Shown: positions 1-12,377, counted from the stretch's first letter. The stretch: DNA of 64,000 nucleotides from Zantedeschia hybrid cultivar (GCA_030544215.1 JARZZO010000013.1:28007229-28071228); one strand, 5' to 3'. The notes: generated by a model from the letters alone, not told the origin. Translations and numbers: made by a program.

Positions 1-1251
1 CTCGGGCTGACTCCAAAACCAACTCCCTTCAACCCGAGTGCTTTTATATTTATGAACAAAGCTTTCGAACAGTGTTTTAGTTTCCTCTTCATCCCTTCAT
101 CATGGATCTCCTCTAAATCTGCGGTCTCTCCCCGTCTCAATTCTACCCCAACTCTTGGGCGAACCATCTACGACTTTATCATTCTTTGCTCTCTTCTAGG
201 CATAGCCCCTTTAGTTGCTATTTTTAGATACCTTTTCAAAATAGTGCTGCAGGGAAAATCATTATGGTTCTATTTCACTACCCACTTAGACCTTGCCGTT
301 TTTTTCGGTAAGTCCTCATCCAGTCATCATTGGAAGGAGGGATTTTTCTTTGTTTGCCTCCCATAAAGGAAAGAGAGAGTATGGCCCTTCCCCACCAAGT
401 GGAAGCCCTTGTCTGAAGGTGCCGTTGATGCCCTGGGACTCAACTAGCGAGAGCGAGCCTTAGCCAGACAAATCATCGACGAGGAGCCGGTGGACATCAA
501 TGAGCTATTGTTGGACACTTGTAGGTAATCGGGACGGGTGCCTGGCCGAATCCTGATAAAATGACTGCTCGATTGGGGCCTTATTTGCCGCACGATCAAG
601 AATCAAAGGAAATTGCGATAGCCAAAATTGCCGAGACCGCTCTAGCACTGGCTACCGTGCCTGCGGCCGAAGGGTCGGTAAAAATTCACCAAGTATCCAG
701 TGACCCAGACAATGTTGTTGGTGCCAAAAGTAAGTTGGTCTCATGCTGATTCACTCCCTCTTATACTGATGTTCTTTTGCTTATTTGTCTTCTTTTGGTT
801 GCAGACATGGCCCTCGGCATGGGATTGATTCTGGGGAAGCTTAGGGGCGCAGGCTTAGCCTCACCTACTGCTTCTTAGACGGCCACATCCTTGGAAGGTC
901 ATGCTACCGCTGCGGCCTTAGAGAGGGTTAGAGCTTCTAAGGGCAAGGCCATTGCCCCTGACTACAACTCGGCAGACAGACAAAAGTGAAAAGCCGAGTG
1001 GGACGTGGCAAAGGCCGCAAAGAAGAAAGGGCCAAGATGCAAGATGCGCCGCTGTCGGGCCCCCCTCCGGGGCAAGGGCTTCCCAGAGAATCCGCGTCAG
1101 CCGGGGGGACCTTACTTTTGTATCCCTTCGTCGAGACCCGGAGGCACATGTCCCGCAAATACAGGAACAAACCATGGTGTCTGGACCTCGGGTTATTCAC
1201 TGACGAGTCTCTAGAGGACTCAAGGACTTGTCTAAAGTTGGTGCAAGGTCT
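1..1251 (+). pseudogene. Extra antisense-type ORF of decayed Tat-like gypsy element Y, 5' part, copy 1
   Basis: This is the first surviving part of a plus-strand reading frame belonging to the old element Y. Around 246-362 it encodes a stretch ending HHWKEGFFFV, followed in another frame by a tryptophan-rich piece (WPFPTKWKPL, about 381-410). Both recall the 'putative gypsy type transposon' domain of extra ORFs in Tat-lineage elements, but this is recognition by eye. A plausible intron runs 730-804 (GTAAGT donor, polypyrimidine tract, GCAG acceptor). After it come in-frame stops at 876-878 (TAG, probably an old CAG) and near 987 (TGA, probably an old CGA). The frame is broken by element D1, whose TSD GGTCT is at 1247-1251, and resumes at 10617. 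The pol of Y is on the opposite strand. It is certainly non-functional; the family assignment is moderate. Confidence 0.55.
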
Positions 1252-2836
1252 TGTTGGGATCCAGGTGGGGCGCGACGAATGTAACGGAAGCAACAAGAAA
1301 ATACCTGCCCAATGCCCACTGATCTTATTCGGAACGAAAACTAAAACCGAGAATCAAGATTGTGATCTCATCACCTTGTGCGGAATCGAATTTGTGACTG
1401 TTTCGGTTCCGTGGAGGCGATGCTACTAGCCGCACAAGCGTCTGGCCTCCAACGGTATCCACACGATCCTCCGTGGTGGTTTGTCCTCGATCCTTCGTCC
1501 AAATCACCTCGCTCGCTGAAGATCTGTCACCGCAACGTCGTCCGAAAAACTCATGGAAAGGAATTCCCGACTTTCAGGAATCGCGCGTGGCGGAGATAGA
1601 ACTGTACCCGACACACCGAGAGGGGCACCTAGAGGAGGAGGAGAGAGAGGGAGGAATGGCCAGCCTTGAAAACTATTGGAGCTTGGCCTAGGGTTTCTCA
1701 ACAGCGCGTATATATATTAAGTCGGTGCGACTTTTCATAAAAGTCTCCGAGTTAATATAAATCATACTTAAGTACTACCGACTGAGAATCTATTTGCATG
1801 TGGCCCTTTAGACCCATTAACCAGTCTGGTTTTCAACCCATTAAGTCTAATAACTAGTTATTGACTTATTGTAATTAATTAATATCAAATATTTAATTAA
1901 TTATTTAACCGAATTAACATCTCATGTAAATTCGGTCGGACTTCTGATCAAGTTGGGTGCCAAGTAACACCGCATGATCCTAGAAGGTAATGGGATTCAG
2001 CAACCCACTTATGGAACCTGTCCGTCCATAGTTACCGCATGGCTTATGATCTTTCATTCGCACACTGCTCTCGAATTGACCTAGGGTTATGATCAACTGT
2101 CAAAATCCTAGATGGTCAACTCACTTAAATTAGACTTTGCTGTACAATATCAGAAAACACATTTTCTGATATTGTGTCTGCTCTGGCCAGAGCCTCCTTC
2201 GGATCCATTCTAGAGCATTCTCTCTCCAGTTACCTGAGAGTGAATGATCCTTTATTGAACACACAATCACCTTCGAAGGTCTACTGTTGGACCCGATCCT
2301 TGACTATTAGAAATCCTATGGATAGGGATTCGTAAGCCAAGGTCAAAGTTCAGAAGTCCACCTACAAGATGTCTTTGGTGCCTTAAGTCTAAGGATCAAC
2401 TATGCCACTGTGACGATGAATCAAGCCGCTTGACAGTCAGGTAAATTATCATATGGCTATTCATATTGGATCAGTTCAGTGAACTCATTATCTAATGAGC
2501 ACCTACAGGTTTATTATAGTGTCTCCACACAAGTGACTAACGAGATCAGTCACTCTCATCATATGAGCTGGAATAATGTGTACTAGTCTTACCGGATATT
2601 TGATGTCCTTCTTAAACATCCTATGACTAGGAATAATTAAGAAATATGTATTTATAAGTCATCAATCTCATGATTATGTTCTCATCATAATATGATGTTT
2701 ATTACACATATTCATAGACTTCATTATGCGTGATAATAAGTACGTCAATCTACATAATGATTTAAATGCCATTAACTAGCGAACCAAATTGTGATAGGTG
2801 CCTCATGATTGGCTTTGAGGACACCTAAATCCATCA
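1252..2836 (-). repeat. D1 3' LTR
   Basis: This is a 1585-bp LTR, homologous to 9121-10611 and to the D2 and M LTRs. It contains the family's shared blocks: 'ggcccattaaccagt', 'gttgggtgccaag', and 'gagcacctacagg'. The plus-strand left end is TGTTGGGATCC and the right end CCATCA, bounded on the interior side by the purine tract at 2837-2851. Confidence 0.85.
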
Positions 2837-2851
2837 ATCTCCCACTTTGAC
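2837..2851 (-). other. Polypurine tract of D1
   Basis: On the minus strand this reads GTCAAAGTGGGAGAT and abuts the LTR start TGATGGATT. The form AAGTGGGAGAT next to TG is the usual plus-strand primer of plant Copia elements. D2 has the same site at 42921-42935. Confidence 0.8.
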
Positions 2852-5800
2852 TCAAGCCAATCACCCTCGCATTTGATCACTATCAAATCTAGATGATGTT
2901 CATACAAAGTTTGTGACTAAGGCTCGGTCGGGATCTGCTAAATCATTCTTAAATGGAATAATTTTCATTACGTTATTTTTTCTTAATCCTTATTCTCTTG
3001 AATTGTGAAAGAACCTCATAATGTTCTACAACTTTTAATGAGATCATGGCTCGACTATAAATTTGATCTCTCCCACTGTTGTCCTACAACAATAGGACAT
3101 GATCAGAGACCTTTTAGAACTAAATCTAGTTCAGGGATGTACTCTTTCATCCATATTGTTCTAATAACAATCTCATCTGTTAATGTCGTCATCTAATTGT
3201 TGAATTCCGGATTGGAACCCTTCCAATCCACTCCATATTGTTCTATTAAAAGATAAAATCTAAGTTTGACTTGAAATTTGAGTCAGTGTGACTCATGGTT
3301 TCAAATCACCCTCTCCATAAATAAGAATGCATCTTTAGTACTTCTCAAGTACTTAGTGATGCGTCTCACTCCTTATGTCAAGGTTCCCCTTTATCCTTCA
3401 AGGAACATTTTCTTAATGAAATAAATTCCATATCTTAACAATTGAGACTTATTATGGAATTTATATCAAACATTTTGACATATAGGTTTACGTAACATCA
3501 TCATCGATCTATATTAATAGATTCGTATTTTCAATACGCAGGATATTACATCCAAATCTATTATGAAGAAGAACATCGATAATAATGTTTTTACTAATGA
3601 TAACAACCTGATATCATTTCTAATGACTTTAATGCTACTATCATAAAGTATTAATTAAGCGACCGTGCTCCCACTATCCTCTTTGTACACGCACAATCCG
3701 TGATCATTCTTAATGATTACTGAATGTTTGACCATTAACTCAAAACTCTTATTGCAACTTTGGGAAGCTTTAGTTTGATTCAAAAATAATCTTTGAATCA
3801 TAATTTGCTTCATAGATATTCTAAAAGTTTTAAAGGTGTATCATATATATATTTTCTTCAATCACATTGAGGGAATATTTTTTAATATCTAACTGCCATC
3901 TCATCATCATAATAGGCAGTATTGGCAAGTAGATTTCCAGTAAACTTATTTATAATAACCACTGAGGAAAAACTTGTCTAAATCAACACTTTGACATTGA
4001 CCATTTCCTTTAGTTTACCACATAAGTTTGTAGTCTATTTTTATTAATCTTCATTCTGAAGATTTACTTGCTTCTGATAGGTACAATACCCTCAAGCAAT
4101 ATTATCAAGTTCTGAACTTGATAGGTATTATGGACTATAGTTTCGAATTCTTAATTTTTATTGCCAATCTCAAAGTTGTTAAGAGCTTTCTCATAGATCT
4201 AGAATCATAATCCACATGTTTGAGCTCCCCTCATTCTGTTATCTCTGATATGTCAAACATATCTTTTTAGCCATTTGAGAGAATCTCAAATATTTATAAA
4301 GTTCCTTTATGTGTGTCATAAATGGTTCCAAGCAGTCGAAGATTATCTAATAATTTTATGTTAATTTGTGGATCTAGAATATCTTCTCGTTTTATCAGCT
4401 CCTACTGTCTTCATTGAAGGCTTATTCTTCTTCATGTCCAAAATTTTTGGATATCTCACAAATTCACACTATTCTATATCCTTTTAGATCCAACTTTTTT
4501 GGATCATGTCTTTTCCAAAAGACTAGGACATTATCAAACTTTTAATATGCTTAAAATCAGGTTTATAATTCACATCTCATATGAATTATCGTATTTCCAT
4601 ATCTTATATGAATATACTGACTTATTTAGAACCATATATAGAGTATGACTATCTAATGTTCATACTCATATATATACAAGGATAAAAGAGTTAGGCAAAT
4701 CTTATTATATATAGCACTATATCCAATAAAGTGATATCTCTCGTTATATCATATTACTATGATATATAATGAGAATTAATCGAGAAATGGTACAATTATC
4801 CTTTTAATGATTTATCTGAATCTCGTACTCAAATATTAATTTCCTTGATCAAATCAAAGAATTCTAATACTCTTTCCTTTTAATCACTTCATGTTGATTT
4901 TCTATACCTTAATCTCTCAAATGCATTCAACTAGTACTTCAGCAAGTACATATAGTCAAATCTTTCAAAGAGTTAATCATTAAGGTAATTCAATAGAAGT
5001 AATTATCATTTTGGCCTTAAAAAAATATTAAACTATTTACATCAATATGTATAAGCTCCAATAATTTCTTATCGCACAACCTAATGTACAATGCCATAGA
5101 TAATCATGATTCACTCAGTTCATTTTTATAGGAGACAAGTGAACATTCATCACATGATATGTCATATTAACAATCTAAAGTGCATTGACTGGTTTTAAAG
5201 CTATTATTTTATTTCTTAAACCATATGGAACAACGCTTGTTCCTTCTCAGTCAATATTATTCACTTTTACAATTCTTGATTATTAATGGAACTAAATAAC
5301 AATTATTTAGTTTTATTTTAGTCTCCTAAAGATATATAAAGATTTAGTGTCTCATAGTAATCTATGTATCTCTGGAACTATTGTTGAGTCTAACTCAACA
5401 TTTGTTTTCATTTTCTTGATTTCCTTTTATTTGTTTAAGTCTGCATACTATTGCAGATCTGAGTATTATTTTCGATATCTCATATTAGATACGCTAATTC
5501 TCTAATGGACATGCAAAAGTTAATAATAAGAATATCCGAAACTTCTTACAAGTTTCATATTCTATTTGCCTTTACCAATATTCCTTTATGGTTGCATTGG
5601 GAGAACTGCTTCTCTCTTTCAACTGACTTGCCTTTATCTTTCTCAAGTGTGGGCTCAATCGTTTAAGATCTTACCTCTAGCCTTTCTTAAAGACATACCA
5701 TGAATATCTCTTCTTCTCGGACTATCCAAACAAGAGATTTCATGATAGCTGACTAAGATAGTGGCTATCATTTAGTCTTGAAGACATTCTTCAGAGTCTT

Positions 5801-6040
5801 TTAGTCAATATGAATATGAGAAATATTGGCATCCTATATGCTAAGTCTCGGATTAATTGACAACATTTTTAATTAATAGAGAAAATAAATGATTTAAACA
5901 GACAGTTCTTATAATTCAATTATAGACTTTTATTTTGACTTATTTTCTACTATTTTTCGACGGACTGTATAACCCTTAGGTACACAGAACGGGAGACTCC
6001 GATGGCTTTCTAGCAAAGATCTGAATCTTAATGACTTGTA
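2852..6040. other. AT-rich non-coding interior of D1
   Basis: No reading frame resembling gag, protease, integrase or reverse transcriptase is visible on either strand. The same sequence occurs in D2 at about 42936-47665, interrupted there by M. The similarity over the whole length, without any ORF, indicates a non-coding interior inherited at transposition rather than recent local decay alone. Confidence 0.6.
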
Positions 6041-6046
6041 GTACAA

Positions 6047-6350
6047 CCTTGTAGATAGTACAACAAACTGTATTACAATCAAAGAGAACATTTCTCATGG
6101 GACTTGCAACTCTTTGCAACATCTGATCATGGCTTTGGTCCCCAGAGATTTAATGGCCTTGTGGATAGCATAACAAACTATTAATTCTGGTCTAAACATT
6201 ACCAGCGTTACGAGACGGGCATAGATTTACGTGCAACCCTTGTGGATAGCACAACAAGACTACATAGTTCCTCTACTCCGATCAAAAGGCATCTTATGCT
6301 ATAGCCAGAGTCTCTCCTCACAATTAGACAAGCCTTGTGGTAGCACAACA
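6047..6350. repeat. Four-copy short dyad TTGTR-GATAG-YACAA in D1
   Basis: Four related sites lie at 6047-6064, 6157-6174, 6237-6254 and 6333-6348, each inside 'cCTTGTgGATAGcACAAC'. The arms pair across the 5-nt centre GATAG. Site 1 has TTGTA/TACAA, site 3 has TTGTG/CACAA, site 2 has TTGTG/CATAA, and in site 4 the centre is shortened by one base. Start-to-start spacing is about 80 to 110 bp. D2 has the equivalent sites at about 47674-47978. The role is unknown; a protein-binding site or RNA hairpin is possible. Confidence 0.6.
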
Positions 6351-7229
6351 AACTTGTTTAAGGTAATTTGAGTCCTATGACTATAACGATGTAAGACCAC
6401 GCAGTAAGTTCTTAACTACTCACGTTACGGCTCAGACTTTAGCGAGGGTTTTAGATAACTTTTATCTTGGTCGCTTCCTAGGTGATAGTTTATAAATATA
6501 TCGCATATATATATTTAATTATATCTAGGTAAGTATAATTGATTCATAATCAAAAGAAAAATAGGTATCATCCATACATGTTCATTATGTGGTCATGGAC
6601 AACACGGTGATTAACTAGAGCCATACAATTAATCACCACCAAAACATATAACAATTATATTTATTAAACAAGCACACACATAGGCTCTGGTGATCTCATC
6701 TCCAGACACCTTCCTGGTTGCACTAGTAGATCATCCTCGCCTCTCCTCAGCCGACACAATCAATTACAACATAATATTGAAATTTGAAACAATTTTTCAA
6801 ATACATATTAATTGTAAGAGAAAGTCTTATGGCCGAGTACAATAATGGAGAGAGATAAAATTACATAGGAATGAGAGAGAGAGGGAAGCACGCAAGCCTC
6901 ATTAATTAAGTATTAATTAACCCACTCAAATTCTAAAATGATCTACACAAACTACATACCATCACATGATATGAAATTAATTAAGTGCATGTACATGACC
7001 ACCACAAATTTTAACCATCTACAGATGATTAAACACATCACATGAAGGCTAAATTTTTATGAAAAAAAAATAGTTTTGATTTTCTTAAAACCTAAGTACC
7101 AATCAAAATTAGATAATTTTTATTTTTGAAAATATCATTTTCTATCATGCATTTAAATCTAATTTAAAGTATTAAAACACATCAACATGTGCACGCAAGA
7201 CTAAAATTAAAATTCTAAAATATTCCATG

Positions 7230-8060
7230 CAGAGTTTAGAATATTTCTAAATTAATTAATCTACCACTTAGATTAATTTTAAATCACATTAACAACAATT
7301 ATTAATGTGAAATTATCTAACATTTAGATTGAATTAAAAATTCATTAATAACTCTTATTAAAGAATTTATAATTCCAATATTAATTACTTAACAAGTCTT
7401 TGTTAATAACTCCCTTATTAAATAATATTTCTCAATAACAATTATTAAGAAATATTAATTAGAACATTTCTAATTATAATTAGTCTAACAATTAGACATA
7501 ATTTAATCACTTAATAAATTTTATTAAAAGATTTCTTTTTAAAGTAGATTAGATCATCAAAAAAAAAATTTAAGAGATTCTTAAGAATATTAATTAACTA
7601 TCTTAATAACTGTTATTAAGAGTTAATTAATCCTTAATAACTTTTATTAAGGTTAATTCTCAAGAAATAATTAACCTTTTATATAATTATCATAAAGAGT
7701 TCACTTAGCACTTAATAACTATTTATTAAATGTCCCTTAATTAAATAATTAATTTCATAACAACAATTGTTAAGAAATTAAAATAATCTAATCACCTAAT
7801 TAAAATTAATTAACAACACTTGTTTAATTAATTTTAAAATCACAACTTAAAAATGAATTAACAACTCTTGTTAATCAGTAAATTAAAAGTGAATTAACAA
7901 CATTTGTTAATTATTTAAGATCACATCTTAATTAATCCCTCTAAGCATTTATATTAAAATAAAATTAACAATATTTGTTAATAATTTAAGATCACATCTT
8001 AAAGAAAATTGAAATTAACAACACTTGTTAATTACTATTTAGATCTTATCATAACTATCA
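7230..8060. repeat. Array of AT-rich palindromes with 3-nt centres in D1
   Basis: Many consecutive inverted repeats share a 3-nt centre, usually beginning with C, while their arms differ. Examples: 7424-7456 has 15-nt arms around CAA with one mismatch. 7590-7630 has arms of 20 and 18 nt around CTG. 7632-7652 has perfect 9-nt arms around CTT. 7892-7912 has perfect 9-nt arms (AATTAACAA) around CAT. TTAAGAT-CAC-ATCTTAA is also repeated. D2 keeps the array at about 48870-49640 and the related element F has a similar one near 63417-63560 with different arms. Confidence 0.75.
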
Positions 8061-8199
8061 CCCCTATTAAGATCACATCTACAAACATATTAACTGAAAA
8101 TTATAAACCTAATGTTTAAAACAAAATTTTAAACTAAGTTTAATTTAAATTTCTAGTTAATAATGATGGATTTTTGTTAATAAAAACTTTTAGAGGGTA

Positions 8200-8760
8200 A
8201 GGGGTTAAAGGGTTATAAGGGTTAGAATAGGGCTAAATGGGCTAGGTTTGAAGAAGGAGGCCCAAATGGGTTGTTGGCTCGGCTGCGCCCAAGGGGCCAG
8301 CCCAGACCCCGGTCGGACTGGGTCGGGGCATCCGGTTAAGGCCCAGTTCAGGGGCCCAGCGCACCAGTGTGCGGGCTAGGGTTTTTGGCCCAGTTGCCGC
8401 TTGGCACCCCTTTCAACCTGCTTGATGTTAGCAAGGGATGGCCAAGGCCGCCGGCCAGGGTGACGGGGCTCGGCGGAGATGGCCGGCGAGCCTAGAGCCG
8501 ACAGAGTACTGGCAAGCCCATCGCCGATGCCCCCTTTCTGTAAGCATGGGCTAGGGTTTCTGCCCCAGCGCCGCCGGTAGTCCCGAAGCCCTCCTGTTCA
8601 GGTTTCTCTCCGGCGTCGGCAGGGTGAGCAGGGATGGCCGGAGGTGCCATGGTTGTGCCCCCTTCGTCTCCGATGGCGACAGTGGCCAGCTGGCGAGTGG
8701 GGTGCCGCCGGTTGCCCCCAAAATCCGGCGATGAACTAGTTTAGAACCATAGCCTTCCCC
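8200..8760. other. GC-rich block beside the PBS of D1
   Basis: A sharp change of composition from the AT-rich interior to a block rich in GCCGCCGG, GGCCCAG and CCGGCG. It lies just downstream of the 5' LTR and leader in the element's own (minus) direction. D2 has it at about 49780-50300, and F has a GC-rich block at the same relative position (62660-63290). No open frame is shared between D1 and D2, so coding is doubtful. It may be structured leader RNA or an old captured fragment. Confidence 0.5.
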
Positions 8761-9106
8761 ATCTCTTCCAACCTTTGAAAATTAAATAGAGGGAAGGTTC
8801 CTTCGCCAGCCGCCGACCACAACTGTACGCATGGGGACTGGCAAGGGCTGCTAGTCACACCAGGAAACTCAATAATGTGGTCTTCCATCACCATGGAAAC
8901 CCCATCCAAGCCCATGAAGCCGGTTCTTCATCATTATGAAGAACAAAATGAAAACCCCCAAAAATTAATCATTTTCTTCACCAAAAATTAATATAAAAAT
9001 TATTTGCTCATTTGATGAACAACATTTGTGGAAGAGAATGATTCGAGCATAGAAATAATTTTAAAATGTTAATTTTAGCGTTCTGAAACGAATCAGAGTG
9101 GAACTT

Positions 9107-9119
9107 GGCTCTGGTAACA
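9107..9119 (-). other. Primer-binding site of D1
   Basis: On the minus strand this reads TGTTACCAGAGCC, one base after the LTR end CCCAACA. D2 has the better preserved TGGTACCAGAGCC. Plant initiator-Met PBSs read TGGTATCAGAGCC, so the match is close. Confidence 0.7.
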
Positions 9120-9120
9120 T

Positions 9121-10611
9121 TGTTGGGATCCAGGCGGGGCACAACGAACGCGGCGGAAGCAACAAGAAAATACCCGCTCGATGCCTGCTTATCCGATTCA
9201 GAATGAAAACTAAAACCAAAAATTGAAGTTGTGATCTCATCACCTTGTGTGGAATTGAATCCGCGACCGTTTCGGTTCCGTCGAGTCGACGCCGCTAGCT
9301 GCAAAAGCATCCGGTCTCCAATGGTATCCACGCGATCCTCCGCGGTGGTTCGTCCTCGATCCCTCGTCCAAATCAGCTTGCTCGCTGAAGATCTGTTGCC
9401 GCAATGTCGTCCGAAAAATCTGCGGATGGGAATTCCCGACTTTCAGGAATCACGTGCAGCGGAGACGGAACTGCACCCGGCGCACCAAGAGGGGGGCCCA
9501 GAGGAGGAGGAGAGAGAGGGGGGAACAGCCAGCCTTGAGAGGTCCTGGAGCTCAGCCCAAGGTTTCTCAACAGTGCGTATATATATTAAGTCGGCGCAAC
9601 TTTTCATAAAAGTCCTTGAGTTAATATAAATCCCACTTAAGTACTACTCACTGAGAATCTATTTGCGTGTGAACCTTTAGGCCCATTAACCAGTTTGGTT
9701 TTCAGCCCATTATGTCAAGTAACTAGTTATTGACTTATTGTAATTAATTAATATCAAATATTTAATTAATTACTTAACCGAATTAACATTTTTTGTAAAT
9801 TCGGTCGGACTTCTGATCAAGTTGGGCGCCAAGCAACACCGTAAGATCCCAGAAGGTAATGGGGTTCAGCAACCCACTTATGGAACCTGTCCATCCACAG
9901 TTACTGCATGGCTTATGATCTTTTACTCGCACTATGCTCTTGAATCGACCTAGAGTTATGGTCAACTGTCAAAATCCTCGATAGTCAACTCACTTGAATT
10001 AGACTCCGCTGTACAATATCAAAAAACACATTTCCTGATATTGTGTCTGCTCTGCCCAGAGACTCCTACGGATCTATTTTAGAGCATTCTCTCTCCAATT
10101 ACTTGAGAGTGAATGATCTTTTATTGAACACACAATTACCTTCGAAGGTCTTCTGCTAGACCCGATGCTTGAGTATTAGAAATCCCGTGGATAGGGATTC
10201 GTAAGCCAAGGTCAAAGTCCAGAAGGCCACCGACAAGATGTCTTTGGTGCCTCAAGTCTAAGGATCAACCATGCCATTGTGACGATGAATCAAGTCGTTT
10301 GACAATCAGGTAAATTACCATACGGCGATTTATATCGGATTAGTTCAGTGAATTCATTCTCCAATGAGCACCTACAGGTTTATCATAGTGTCTCCACACA
10401 AGTGACTAGGAACAATTAAGAATGTGTTTATAAGTCATCAGTCACATCATTGTGATCTCATCATAATTTTATGATTATTACACACATTCATGGACTTCAT
10501 TATGCGTATAATAAGTATGCCAATCTACATACTGATTTAAATGCTACTAAGTAGCGAACCAGATTGTGATAGGTGCCTTATGATTGGCTTGGAGGATACC
10601 TATATACATCA
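9121..10611 (-). repeat. D1 5' LTR
   Basis: This is a 1491-bp partner of 1252-2836. Compared with it, about 90 bp around the 'cacacaagtgact' block is missing; D2's right LTR (50686-52179) has the same deletion, so the loss predates the duplication. It is followed by TSD GGTCT at 10612-10616. Confidence 0.85.
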
Positions 10612-10616
10612 GGTCT

Positions 10617-11368
10617 CTCCCTACCAAGAGTCAAAGACGAGCTAACGACGATGCCCACTAAGGGCCTCACATCGCAGTGTGTGCCCTACGCCATCTAGGT
10701 AAGATGTCCTAACTTTCGTCTTATTTGTCATTTTAGGAGAGACTGGCTACTAGCACCTTTCTCCTCCAAGCCGTGACCTTTTGTGGTTCCCTTGACTGCT
10801 GCTTTGCCCACATCTAAGAGAAGCTAAAGGATGTAGATAAAGTTGTAGACCACTTGGCCTCGACGACGGTGAGCGTTGTTCGTCAGGACCTGGAGGGAAA
10901 CATCGACACCCTCCTCAACTTGAACGCGAGGCTCGGCACGGAGCTGGTGATGCAGGGTGAGGAAAAGCACATTGCCACTGAGGCCCGTGAGAGGGTGGAG
11001 GAGGAAGCACATGGCCTCCGCGCATTACTGGCAGAGAAAAATGAAGTTATCTCCCAGCTATAGAGGGAGGCCAAGGAGGAGGAGAAGAAGCAGCATGCTG
11101 AGGCCCTATATGTGGTTGATGCTCAGGACGAGAAGGCTAAGGAGGATGCATGCAACGCCGTCGCCGTCTATAGTTTGGGCTGGAGCACACTAAGGCGCTG
11201 GTGGAAGCCACGACCAATGCTGCCCAGATGGTCTTCGACCTGGGGCTAATCCTCCCCCAGAAGGCCTACCCTGGCCTTGACTTCACTGGCCTCGGGCTAC
11301 CAGATGACACTACCTTAGGAGAACTTCTTGACTGGTGGGGTCATCTAAAGGCCGAGAGTACTCGGGCG
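10617..11368 (+). pseudogene. Y extra ORF, coiled-coil part, copy 1
   Basis: This continues the plus-strand ORF of Y after D1. From about 10819 to 11060 it encodes a heptad-rich, charged segment (VRQDLEGNIDTLLNLNARLG, then EEKHIATEARERVEEEAHGL) that looks like a coiled coil. It is ended by TAG at 11061-11063, which is shared with copy 2. The frame then shifts, and a conserved tail follows (LGLILPQKAYPGLDF, GELLDWWGHL). Near 10699-10736 are splice-like sites only 38 bp apart, too close for a normal plant intron. The end is cut by solo LTR E at TSD GGGCG (11364-11368). The last residues resume at 24148. Copy 2 has the uninterrupted version at 52185-52969. Confidence 0.6.
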
Positions 11369-12034
11369 TGTTAGTTTTAGGTGGCCTACAAGCCAATCTG
11401 ACTATGTAAATCTCGTTCATTTATTAATTAAATGGCATAACATTCATTATGTGTAAATCGCATTAATTCTCGTTTCATAATGAAGTCCGTGAATATGTGC
11501 TATAGTGATCAGATTATGATGAGATCATACTAATGAGACTGATCACTTAAACACACATATTCTTAATTGTTCCTAGTCGGAGGATATCCGAGAAGGACAT
11601 CGGATATCCGGTTAGACTAGTACAGATTACTCCTGCTCATATGATGAGGGTGACTGATCTCATAAGTCACTTGTGTGGAGACACTAAGGCGAATATGTAG
11701 GTGCTCATTGGAGAATGAGTTCACTGAACTGATCCGACTGAATCGCTGGATGGTATTGTACCTCATTGTCAACCAGCATGATTCTATTGTCGCAGTTGCG
11801 TGGATGGTCCTCGGACCTGAGACACCAAGGACACCTTGTCGGTGGACTTCTGTGCTTTGACCTAGGTTTACGAATCTCTAGCCACGGGATTCTAATAGGC
11901 CAAGGATGAGGTACAGCGGAATACCGTCGAAGGAAATTGTGTGTGTAAGGATTGAGGTTTTGGGTTCAGTATTCGGGTCGAGTTCGGGCCGGATCCCCTA
12001 GTTTGGACCCTGAGGGGAGTCTTGAGAGTTTTGA

Positions 12035-12350
12035 CTGAATGATGTCTGCACTGCTCGACGCCTTTCAAAAGGTGTCAGGTTGTGTGGACGCCATTTAAGT
12101 CTGCTTGCTGTTGTGCCACATGGGCGCCACGTGTGCGGGTTTCGGGCCGCGAGAGTACGGCCCCTGTCTCGTCGTCTGAACGGCGTCCATGATGGACGAC
12201 GCGATTCAGACTGCGACCCTGCGGTGTCAGTGTACGGTGCCAGACATGTCAGCTGAACGGCGTCCGTGGTGGTCGACGCGTTTCAGAGCGCTGTCAGTAC
12301 GGCCCGTCCTGTCATCTGATAGGCGTCTGTCTCTATCGACGCGTTTTTAG
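12035..12350. repeat. Dyad array GGCGTC-N10-GACGCC, upstream group, B LTR 1
   Basis: Units of 34 bp are 12-nt arms around exactly 10 nt. They are at 12035-12068, 12065-12098 (overlapping the first), 12176-12209, 12253-12286 and 12316-12350. Outer arm bases change together: CTGAA pairs with TTCAG. The spacer sequence varies freely but not its length. The group lies just upstream of the pyrimidine-rich tract, a position suited to an enhancer or upstream regulatory array; that role is inference. Confidence 0.8.
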
Positions 12351-12377
12351 CCAGTTTCTGATTGACCCCGCGAGCCT

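Larger units (their letters stand above)
1252..10611 (-). mobile_element. D1: non-coding Copia-like LTR element (LARD-like), minus orientation
   Basis: On the plus strand the element reads TGTTGGGATCC...ATACATCA and is flanked by GGTCT at 1247-1251 and 10612-10616. The LTRs are 1252-2836 and 9121-10611. The second lacks about 90 bp. Read on the minus strand, the 5' LTR (9121-10611) is followed by a primer site TGTTACCAGAGCC (9107-9119), close to the initiator-Met PBS. The 3' LTR is preceded by purine tract GTCAAAGTGGGAGAT (2837-2851), typical of Copia elements. The 6.3-kb interior encodes no recognisable gag or pol. It consists of an AT-rich body with palindrome arrays and a GC-rich block close to the PBS. 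It must have moved with proteins supplied by another element. The same insertion is present in copy 2 as D2. Confidence 0.85.

Noticed and set aside
2852..9100. Decayed Copia polyprotein in the D interior
   Set aside because: No integrase, reverse transcriptase or gag motif was seen on either strand in either copy.
10699..10736. Second intron in the Y extra ORF
   Set aside because: GTAAGA and TTTTAG are only 38 bp apart, shorter than usual plant introns; it may be a shrunken relic.
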